This document shows positions 1-5,015 of a stretch of 5,976 nucleotides of DNA, in pieces; the stretch's first letter is position 1, and every line of letters starts with the position of its first letter. Location of the stretch: assembly GCA_017529085.1 (NCBI GenBank), contig JAFXOC010000337.1, positions 1 through 5,976 of the forward strand. The letters run 5' to 3'. Both the position numbers and the translations under genes were made by a program. Below the pieces are notes generated by a model. That model was not told the DNA's origin, searched no databases, and saw only the letters and a list, made by a program, of their open reading frames with translations. The stretch is from Selenomonadaceae bacterium (lineage in GTDB: Bacteria; Bacillota; Negativicutes; Selenomonadales; Selenomonadaceae).

Positions 1-283
1 ATTGCAGGTAATATCGAAAGAAGCGCTTAAAGAATTGCAGGATTTATCGCCTGCGGATAAAAAAGTCGTATTCGACGCGGCTAAGGCTTCCGCCAAATAC
101 GAAAGGGAACTTTGGAAAAAATACGAAGCGGATGCGAAGCAAAAAGCAATAGCGAGCGGCACAACGGTCATAAAGTTGAGCGCGGACGAATTGGCTAAGA
201 TAAAAGCGGCGTTGGCTCCGCTTGAAAAAGCGTTTATGCAAAACGAACAAAATATTATTCAAGAGATTAGGAAGGTACAGTAA
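1..283 (+). CDS. dctP: TRAP transporter solute-binding protein (DctP/SiaP family), C-terminal fragment
   Basis: This is the last 93 or so codons of a gene entering from the left edge; the TTG at position 2 is simply the first complete codon, not a start. The visible residues form a highly charged helical tail: a 'LSPADKKVVFDAAKASAKYE' stretch, then a Glu/Lys-rich helix, a 'GTTVIKLS' strand and a final long helix ending in IRKVQ. This pattern (step of the form L-s-p-e-d-k..v..a...a..y, then G..v..L....l..) is typical of the C-terminus of TRAP periplasmic binding proteins, which deliver carboxylates or amino-acid-like substrates to DctQ/DctM membrane subunits. The signal peptide and ligand-binding residues are outside the window, so the substrate cannot be named. 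Its TAA overlaps the ATG of ilvA by one base. DctQ/DctM are not downstream, so they must be upstream or elsewhere. Family call is moderately sure; it rests on the tail only. Confidence 0.68.
   Translation, partial: LQVISKEALKELQDLSPADKKVVFDAAKASAKYERELWKKYEADAKQKAIASGTTVIKLSADELAKIKAALAPLEKAFMQNEQNIIQEIRKVQ
269..275 (+). promoter_or_regulatory. Ribosome binding site of ilvA, inside the preceding gene
   Basis: AGGAAGG lies 7 nt before the ATG at 283, within the last codons of the binding-protein gene. Together with the TAATG stop/start overlap it fixes the ilvA start and indicates translational coupling. Confidence 0.7.
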
Positions 284-1530
284 TGGACAATACCGAAGGA
301 CTCACCAACGAAGAAATAGTGGAAACCACAACCATAGCGGATGTGTACCGCGCAGCAAAGAATTTAGAGGGCGTTGCGGTAAAGACGAAGCTGATTGAAA
401 GCCCGTTTTTTTCGGAGATAGCGAATAACGAAGTTTATTTAAAGCCCGAAAACTTACAGAGGACAGGTTCTTTTAAGCTTAGGGGCGCGTTTAATCGCAT
501 AAGTTCCTTGACGGACGAGGAAAAGTCGAGAGGCGTTATAACCGCGTCGGCGGGAAATCACGCCCAAGGGGTAGCTTTTGCGGCGCAAAAACTAGGCGTA
601 AAGGCGACGATTTGTATGCCCGCCACCACGCCTATTTTAAAGGTAGAGGCGACGAAGGCTTACGGCGCGGAAGTTGTGCTGTTCGGCGACAGTTTCGACG
701 ACGCGTACGCTCATAGTTTACATTTGCAACAGGAACGAGGGCTTATATATATTCATCCTTTTAACGATAAAGAAGTAATATTGGGTCAAGGCACCGTCGC
801 GCTTGAGATAATAGACGCGTTAAAGGACGTTGACGCAATACTTGTGCCCATTGGCGGCGGCGGATTTGCGTCGGGCGTTGCGCTTGCAACAAAGTTTGTC
901 AATCCCGAGGTAAAAGTTATAGGCGTGGAGCCTGAAAATGCGGCTTGCATGAAGGCAGCGTTAGAGAGCGGCGCGCCCGTTTCGCTTCCTTGCGCCGATA
1001 CCGTTGCGGACGGTTGCGCCGTGAAGCGGGCGGGGGATTTGACCTACGCTTTTTGCGCGAAGTATTTGGATGAAATAGTGACGGTTTCCGAAATGGAGAT
1101 AATGAGCGCGTTGTTATCCTTGATAGAAAAACATAAATTAATAGCGGAAGGCGCGGGAGTGCTTTCCATCGCGGCTTTAAACAAGCTTTCCTTTGAGGGG
1201 AAAAAAGTAGTTCCCATAATAAGCGGCGGCAATATAGACATCTCAACCATATCGGCTTTAATAGACAAAGCTTTGATAGCAAGGGGCAGGGTGTTCTGCT
1301 TTGCAATACCGCTTCCCGACAAACCCGGACAGCTTTTGAAGGTATCCGAGGTATTGGCGAAAGAAAACGCCAACGTAATAAGACTTGACCACAATCAAGC
1401 GAAAGTCACCGACAGTTTCCAAAAAGTTATATTGGAAGTTGTGGTGGAGACTCACAATCACGAGCATATAGAGAGAATAATGAAAGCGCTAAAAGACGCA
1501 GGTTTTGACGGGATTGAGCAGATTTATTGA
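283..1530 (+). CDS. ilvA: Threonine ammonia-lyase (threonine dehydratase), PLP-dependent, with C-terminal ACT domain
   Basis: This cytoplasmic enzyme converts L-threonine to 2-oxobutyrate and ammonia, the entry step to isoleucine synthesis or threonine fermentation. The 415 residues match the medium-length form of the family. In order: a fold-type II PLP domain at about 20-325 and an ACT-like regulatory domain at about 335-415. Visible motifs are TGSFKLRGAFN with the Schiff-base Lys65, SAGNHAQG (89-96) for substrate/carboxylate binding, the phosphate-binding glycine loop GGGG (191-194), and SGGN (314-317) near the pyridine nitrogen. The ACT domain opens with GRVFCFAIPLPDKPGQL, which is the usual start in this form. 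The usual TPL near the N-terminus reads TKL (35-37). The N-terminus carries about 16 residues before the typical family start, but the start at 283 is supported by the Shine-Dalgarno sequence and overlap. Allosteric control by isoleucine or valine is possible through the ACT domain but cannot be read here. Strong ATA and AGR codon preference. Confidence 0.95.
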   Translation: MDNTEGLTNEEIVETTTIADVYRAAKNLEGVAVKTKLIESPFFSEIANNEVYLKPENLQRTGSFKLRGAFNRISSLTDEEKSRGVITASAGNHAQGVAFAAQKLGVKATICMPATTPILKVEATKAYGAEVVLFGDSFDDAYAHSLHLQQERGLIYIHPFNDKEVILGQGTVALEIIDALKDVDAILVPIGGGGFASGVALATKFVNPEVKVIGVEPENAACMKAALESGAPVSLPCADTVADGCAVKRAGDLTYAFCAKYLDEIVTVSEMEIMSALLSLIEKHKLIAEGAGVLSIAALNKLSFEGKKVVPIISGGNIDISTISALIDKALIARGRVFCFAIPLPDKPGQLLKVSEVLAKENANVIRLDHNQAKVTDSFQKVILEVVVETHNHEHIERIMKALKDAGFDGIEQIY

Positions 1531-1554
1531 AAAGTGCTTTTCCGAAAAAATACC

Positions 1555-1564
1555 AAAAAGGAGG
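1555..1564 (+). promoter_or_regulatory. Near-perfect Shine-Dalgarno sequence without a full-length gene behind it
   Basis: AAAAAGGAGG contains the full AAGGAGG anti-16S complement. Seven bases later comes GTG (1572), opening a frame of only eight codons. It is stronger than the ribosome binding sites of most real genes here, which makes the small frame, or the loss of a former gene, worth noting. Confidence 0.6.
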
Positions 1565-1571
1565 CGTTGAC

Positions 1572-1598
1572 GTGAATAGACGCATGACATTGAAGTAA
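1572..1598 (+). CDS. Possible eight-codon leader peptide or gene remnant upstream of the toxin-antitoxin pair
   Basis: GTG at 1572 opens a frame encoding M-N-R-R-M-T-L-K and then TAA. It sits 41 bases after the ilvA stop and its stop lies 21 bases before the antitoxin ATG. The only support is the very strong Shine-Dalgarno sequence at ideal spacing. It may be a translated leader that loads ribosomes upstream of the antitoxin, or the truncated head of a gene that once followed ilvA and was cut by insertion of the toxin-antitoxin module. Nothing in eight residues can be recognised, and no attenuator-like run of one codon is present. Treat it as a candidate only. Confidence 0.3.
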   Translation: MNRRMTLK

Positions 1599-1603
1599 AA
1601 AAT

Positions 1604-1610
1604 AAAGGAG
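1604..1610 (+). promoter_or_regulatory. Ribosome binding site of the antitoxin gene
   Basis: AAAGGAG, 9 nt before the ATG at 1620. It supports that start. Confidence 0.7.
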
Positions 1611-1619
1611 CGCAGAAGC

Positions 1620-1892
1620 ATGGAAAATATTCAATATTTGGAAATTGACGAGCAGGGTAAAATTCCACTTTCGGAGGAAACTTTGCGCTGGTTGGGGAAA
1701 GAACGCGGGGGGAAGGTTGCGCTCATTCATAACGGGGCGAATTTGCTCCTTGCGGATGATTTGTATGTCACGATGCACCGAAAGGAACTGGATGAACGCT
1801 TTGAAGAACGCATGACGCCGGAGATGGAGAAATTGCTCCGTCAAGTACAGCAGAACCGGGAACGCAAGAAAGTGTTGCGGACTGCCCCATGA
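1620..1892 (+). CDS. Antitoxin with AbrB/MazE-like swapped-hairpin DNA-binding domain
   Basis: The 90-residue product begins with a pattern typical of AbrB/MazE/SpoVT domains: I-D-E-Q-G-K-I-P-L-S, then LRWLG, then G-K-V-A-L-I, ending in a short strand NLLL (about residues 7-45). In this family two chains interlock to make the DNA-binding barrel. The remaining half (about 50-90) is charged and helical, rich in Glu, Arg and Gln, and is the likely toxin-binding part that wraps and blocks the PIN nuclease. By analogy with known modules, the antitoxin, alone or with toxin, represses its own promoter. Its TGA overlaps the toxin ATG as ATGA, so the two are translationally coupled with antitoxin first. 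Codon use differs sharply from ilvA: all four Ile codons are ATT and none of nine Arg codons is AGA/AGG. This suggests the pair arrived separately from its neighbours. Confidence 0.8.
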   Translation: MENIQYLEIDEQGKIPLSEETLRWLGKERGGKVALIHNGANLLLADDLYVTMHRKELDERFEERMTPEMEKLLRQVQQNRERKKVLRTAP

Positions 1893-2344
1893 AGCCGACA
1901 GGAATGCAGGGCTGGAGTATTGTGGTAGATACAAATATCATTTTTTCATTCCTGATGACCGGAAATCCGACGATTTCCGCAGTGCTCCGCTATATCATCA
2001 AGGAACATCGCTTGCTTTTGTCTACCTATATCGTCGAGGAACTGCAAGAAAAAATTGCGGAGAAACTTCCGGACAAATTGCTAGACTTGCAGGCTTTTTT
2101 GTTACAGCCAACCATTAAGATTGTAGAATCCGACGATTGGGCAAACGCCGCAGATGTTTTTTTGCGTGATGCAGACGATCAGCCGATCCTTGCTCTTGCC
2201 TTGGAACAGGGAGTAGATGCGTTGGTGACAGGTGACTATGATTTCTTGCACATGAAGGGAAAGAAAAATCTTCCTTTTGCCATCTTGAGTATCGAGGAAT
2301 TTGTGCGTATTTTTGGCTATGCGGGATTGAATCGCTATCTTTAA
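1889..2344 (+). CDS. PIN-domain toxin (putative endoribonuclease) of a type II toxin-antitoxin system
   Basis: The 151-residue protein is a single PIN domain, whose members are Mg2+/Mn2+-dependent ribonucleases. The acidic residues expected in the active site are present: Asp14 in VVDTN, Glu50/Glu51 in the VEEL helix, Asp94 and Asp97 in RDADDQPILALA, and Asp116/Asp118 in VTGDYDFL. The last two blocks match the 'DxxDNpvLa...VTGDxDLL' pattern of the family usually labelled 'putative toxin-antitoxin system toxin component, PIN family'. The usual Asn after the Asp is Gln98. All catalytic positions look intact, so the nuclease is probably active. The start at 1889 is chosen for the ATGA overlap with the antitoxin; the ATG at 1904 (Met6) is a real alternative because family members often begin just before the first strand. 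The target RNA cannot be inferred. None of 14 Ile codons is ATA. Confidence 0.85.
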   Translation: MKPTGMQGWSIVVDTNIIFSFLMTGNPTISAVLRYIIKEHRLLLSTYIVEELQEKIAEKLPDKLLDLQAFLLQPTIKIVESDDWANAADVFLRDADDQPILALALEQGVDALVTGDYDFLHMKGKKNLPFAILSIEEFVRIFGYAGLNRYL

Positions 2345-2391
2345 ACAGGCATCAATAGTCAACCCTTTGGAAGTTTCGGATAAAGCAGAAT

Positions 2392-2430
2392 AAAAAAAAC
2401 GATGGGCAAAATGTCCATCGTTCTTTTTTT
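2392..2430. terminator. Bidirectional rho-independent terminator between convergent operons
   Basis: An inverted repeat AACGATGG (2398-2405) / CCATCGTT (2415-2422), extended by a G-U and a C-G pair on the plus strand around an AAAAT loop, is flanked by A-rich DNA on the left (2392-2399) and TTCTTTTTTT on the right (2421-2430). Read on the plus strand it ends the ilvA/toxin-antitoxin unit; read on the minus strand, with the A-run becoming a U-run, it ends the rnf operon 6-14 nt after the rnfB stop. Confidence 0.88.
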
Positions 2431-2435
2431 AGCCC

Positions 2436-3242
2436 TTACACTATAAGTTCCCGTATCGCCTTTGTGGGGCATTTCAAAATGCAATCGGGCTGCGCGCATT
2501 TTGCTCGGCAAATGGTGGAATCAACCACAGCCAGATTGTTTTCAATCTTAATAGCTTGGTGCGGGCAGTTTCTCATGCACATCCCACAACCGATACAAGC
2601 GTTGCCGCAGGCTTTTCTTGCTGTCGCGCCTTTGTCATGCGACGAACAGGCGACTTCAACCTTGCTTTCAAAACTTACCAGAGAAATTATATTTTGCGGG
2701 CAAGTTTTGGCGCAAGCGCCGCAGCCCGTGCAGAGTTTTGTGTTTACAACGGGCAAACCGTTTTCTCCCATCGAAAGCGCGTGGAAATGACAAGCTTTTA
2801 CGCAGTTGCCAAAACCAATGCAACCGTATTTACAAGCCTTCCCGCCGCCCATTACGAGTTTAGCCGCGGCGCAGTCGGCAACGCCTTCGTATTCGGCTTT
2901 GTTCCTGCAAGCGTCTCCGCCTCGGCAATTTATATGGGCGTACATGGGTTCTGCGGCTTCGGCGTGTTTACCCGTTAATTTCGCCACTTGCTCCGCAACG
3001 GCGGCTTTGCCGGGAACGCAGAGATTGGGCGGAACGTCCGGGTCTTCCACCACGGCTTCGGCGTATTTTTGGCAGCCCGCATAACCGCAAGCGCCGCATT
3101 GACCTTTGGGAAGTATGTCTTCTACTTCCTCTATGAGAGGGTTCGTTTCCATTGCAAATTTCTTGTTGGCCAAGGCCAGCACCAATCCGAAGAATGCGCC
3201 GACTCCAACCAACACAGCTACTATCATAAATGGTGTGTTCAT
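2436..3242 (-). CDS. rnfB: Rnf complex subunit B, ferredoxin-type polycluster Fe-S protein
   Basis: RnfB accepts electrons from reduced ferredoxin on the cytoplasmic face and passes them into the membrane part of Rnf. The 268-residue chain has one N-terminal membrane helix (about 5-26), an Fe-S 'Fes' domain with Cys49, Cys52, Cys57 and Cys75 (CGACGYAGC plus a distant Cys), and then serial 4Fe-4S motifs: Cys137/141/147/151, Cys171/174/177/181, Cys216/219/222/226 and Cys245/249/254/258. Further cysteines at 106, 112, 124, 199 and 212 bring the total to 25. The last motif is odd: C-x3-C-x4-C-x3-CP instead of the usual C-x2-C-x2-C-x3-CP. It is the last gene of the operon, 9 nt after the rnfA stop. 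Its GGGGGAG (3245-3251) is only 2 nt from the ATG, unusually close, but this start gives the normal short N-terminus before the membrane helix. Confidence 0.97.
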   Translation of the reverse strand: MNTPFMIVAVLVGVGAFFGLVLALANKKFAMETNPLIEEVEDILPKGQCGACGYAGCQKYAEAVVEDPDVPPNLCVPGKAAVAEQVAKLTGKHAEAAEPMYAHINCRGGDACRNKAEYEGVADCAAAKLVMGGGKACKYGCIGFGNCVKACHFHALSMGENGLPVVNTKLCTGCGACAKTCPQNIISLVSFESKVEVACSSHDKGATARKACGNACIGCGMCMRNCPHQAIKIENNLAVVDSTICRAKCAQPDCILKCPTKAIRELIV

Positions 3243-3251
3243 GGCTCCCCC

Positions 3252-3827
3252 TTACATCATTCCCGAAAATCCGAGGAACGCCAAAGACAACATTCCCGCA
3301 AGTATAAAGGCTATGCCTATGCCCTCTAGGGGTTTCGGCACGTCTGCGTATTGCAGTTTTTCCCTGAGCGACGCCATCAGTATAAGCGCCAAGGCAAAGC
3401 CTACGCCCGAGCCTATGGCGAATACTATGCTCTTTAAAAGGGAGTATTCGTTTTCAACGTTTAAGATAGGCACCGCCAAAACTATGCAGTTGGTGGCGAT
3501 GAGCAAAAGATATATTCCCCACATATTGTATAGCGCGGGGGCTTGTTTCTTAATCACAAGTTCCAAAAGTTGCACAAAACTTGCCGTAAGCACCACGAAT
3601 ACGATGGTTGTCAAAAACTCAAGATGAAACGGCGCAAGCACGAAGAAATACACAATCCACGCCAAAATCGAACTCATGGTCATGACGCTTGTAACCGCCA
3701 TTCCCATACCAACGGAAGCCGAAAGGTTCTTGCTTATGCCAAAGAATATGCAAAGCCCTAAGAATTTCGTCAGGACGAAGTTGTTGATAAGCACCGCCCC
3801 CACAAGCAGGGTAAAATATTCCGCCAT
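3252..3827 (-). CDS. rnfA: Rnf complex subunit A, integral membrane [2Fe-2S]-binding subunit
   Basis: RnfA pairs with RnfE in an inverted pseudo-twofold arrangement and holds half of the ligands of a membrane-buried [2Fe-2S] cluster that links ferredoxin-side electrons to the FMN subunits and to ion pumping. The 191 residues have about six membrane helices. N-terminal VLINNFVLTKFLGLC and C-terminal LAFLGFSG are family signatures. Both expected cluster cysteines are present: Cys26 (FLGLC) and Cys114 (ATNC). Residues beside them differ from the family pattern as I recall it: Cys-Pro is Cys-Ile (26-27), the Pro of the second half-helix is Leu (GIYLLLIATNC), and the Gly after Cys114 is Ala. These mirror changes in RnfE. 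The ATG overlaps the rnfE TAA as TAATG, with GAGGGAGG 10 nt upstream (3838-3845). Confidence 0.96.
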   Translation of the reverse strand: MAEYFTLLVGAVLINNFVLTKFLGLCIFFGISKNLSASVGMGMAVTSVMTMSSILAWIVYFFVLAPFHLEFLTTIVFVVLTASFVQLLELVIKKQAPALYNMWGIYLLLIATNCIVLAVPILNVENEYSLLKSIVFAIGSGVGFALALILMASLREKLQYADVPKPLEGIGIAFILAGMLSLAFLGFSGMM

Positions 3828-4453
3828 TACGCTTCAGCCTCCCTCTTTATTCTCGCTTCCTCTATCTTTTTAAGCCATTGTTTCGTTCCCGCAACCAAAT
3901 ATCCGATAAGGATAAACGCGCCGGGCGGCAAAATCATCATCAGCATGGGCGAAAAGTCCTCGCCGAAAAGAGGAATTCCCAAAATAGTGCCGCCACCCGT
4001 AATTTCCCTTATAACGCCTATAACGAGCATAGCCGCCGTAAACCCGCAACCCATGCCGAAACCGTCGCAGAAACTCTTTACGACTCCGTGCTTTGAGGCG
4101 AAAACCTCGGCTCTCGCAAGGATTATGGCGAACACCACAACCAACGCAAGATAGATGCCCATAGCTTTATAAAGTATCGGAAAATAGGCTTGCAACACAA
4201 GCTGCGCCACGGTCACTATCGTCGCTATACTCGTGATATACACAGGCACACGCACTTTTGGATTTACAAAATTTCTTATTAAAGACACCACAACATTGTT
4301 GGAGGTAATGACGAATGTCACCGTAAGTCCCATTGTAAGGGCGTTTATTACGGTTGTAGTAACCGCAAGCGCGGGGCAAAGGCTGAGGGCTAAGATAAAG
4401 ATAGGGTTTTCTTCCAAAATTCCCTTTTTAAAAATCTGCCAAAGTTCTCCCAT
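3827..4453 (-). CDS. rnfE: Rnf complex subunit E, integral membrane subunit lacking one expected cluster cysteine
   Basis: RnfE (homologous to NqrD/RsxE) pairs with RnfA. The 208 residues show about six membrane helices, a family-typical N-terminus (ENPIFILALSLCPALAVTTT) and a charged cytoplasmic tail. Cys26 in LCPALAVT is the first expected [2Fe-2S] ligand. The second, normally in a block like 'PLIVxNCxxxGRAEAFA', is absent: residues 105-119 read VVVFAIILARAEVFA, so the Asn-Cys pair is Phe108-Ala109 (codons TTC GCC). The flanking RAE and FASK are intact, so this is substitution, not frameshift. Two other cysteines, Cys129 (SFCDG) and Cys136 (GMGCGF), lie downstream in the next helix region. 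The gene follows rnfG by one base (TGA T ATG) with AGGGGG 7 nt upstream (4461-4466) and overlaps rnfA by one base. Confidence 0.95.
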   Translation of the reverse strand: MGELWQIFKKGILEENPIFILALSLCPALAVTTTVINALTMGLTVTFVITSNNVVVSLIRNFVNPKVRVPVYITSIATIVTVAQLVLQAYFPILYKAMGIYLALVVVFAIILARAEVFASKHGVVKSFCDGFGMGCGFTAAMLVIGVIREITGGGTILGIPLFGEDFSPMLMMILPPGAFILIGYLVAGTKQWLKKIEEARIKREAEA

Positions 4454-4454
4454 A

Positions 4455-5015
4455 TCATTTCCCCCTATAGAACAGCACGTCTTCCGCCGCCTGTTTTACG
4501 GCTTTAGCCACAGCCCTAGAAGATATAGTGGCTCCCGTCATTGCCTGTATATGCTCCGTATCGCTTGGGTTTTTCACTATCTCTATAAATTCCTTGGTCT
4601 TGCCGCGAAATTGACTTTTAAATGGTTCTTTTTCCGCATTGTCCCCAAGTCCGGGAGTTTCGTTATGGCTTAAAATGGTGTAGTCTAAAATCTTGCCGTC
4701 CTTATCAACCGCCACAAGAAGTTTCATCAATCCGCCGTATCCTTTGGTTTCAGCGGGGACGATGTAAGCAATAACGCTGCCCTTTGCGATAGCCTTAACC
4801 CAGCCTGGCTTTTCGTCTATATCCTCAAATGTTTCCGCTTGGGGGGCAAGTTCCTTCATGGAAGCGACCCGCATTTCTTCGGCTTTCACCTTAGCGACGG
4901 GGTTTGTAACAAAGTATACCGCCGCTATAACCAGTCCCGAAAAGAATGCGGTAATGGCTAAATTGCAGGTTATGGCTAAAATCGAAGAACTTTTCTCATT
5001 ATGATTAGCGCTCAT
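4455..5015 (-). CDS. rnfG: Rnf complex subunit G, covalent FMN-binding protein
   Basis: RnfG carries a covalently bound FMN on the outer face of the membrane and passes electrons within Rnf. The 186 residues have a short polar N-terminus, one membrane helix (about 12-37) that anchors the protein, and an FMN-binding domain (about 75-180). The flavinylation motif is MTGATISS, with Thr163 as the expected phosphoester attachment site (the last Thr of the S/TGAT sequence). The upstream block SHNETPGLGDN (116-126) is a family signature of the FMN domain. Covalent attachment normally needs the ApbE flavin transferase, which is not in this window. The ATG overlaps the rnfD TGA as ATGA; GGGGGCG inside the last rnfD codons may act as a weak ribosome binding site. 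Length and order are normal for clostridial-type rnf operons. Confidence 0.96.
   Translation of the reverse strand: MSANHNEKSSSILAITCNLAITAFFSGLVIAAVYFVTNPVAKVKAEEMRVASMKELAPQAETFEDIDEKPGWVKAIAKGSVIAYIVPAETKGYGGLMKLLVAVDKDGKILDYTILSHNETPGLGDNAEKEPFKSQFRGKTKEFIEIVKNPSDTEHIQAMTGATISSRAVAKAVKQAAEDVLFYRGK

Noticed and set aside
917..1394. Two overlapping minus-strand open frames inside ilvA
   Set aside because: Fully contained in the PLP and ACT coding region of ilvA; no start signal or motif of their own.
1529..1542. GAAAAG-TG-CTTTTC hairpin after ilvA as a terminator
   Set aside because: The loop is 2 nt, the stem is A/T-rich and no T-tract follows on the plus strand.
1567..1601. TTGACG as a possible -35 element of a toxin-antitoxin promoter
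   Set aside because: At 17 nt spacing the downstream hexamer is TTGAAG, and the A-rich TAAAAA is too far (23 nt); no convincing -10 element.
1524..1934. 136-residue open frame on the minus strand across the ilvA/antitoxin junction
   Set aside because: It lies antisense to the well-supported antitoxin gene and ilvA end, has no recognisable domain, and its product looks like a back-translation of those genes.
2464..3627. Several plus-strand open frames of 80-173 residues opposite rnfB and rnfA
   Set aside because: They are antisense shadows of clear rnf genes, are low in sense (runs of Ala/Pro/Ser and Arg/Cys), and show no family motif or coherent ribosome binding sites.
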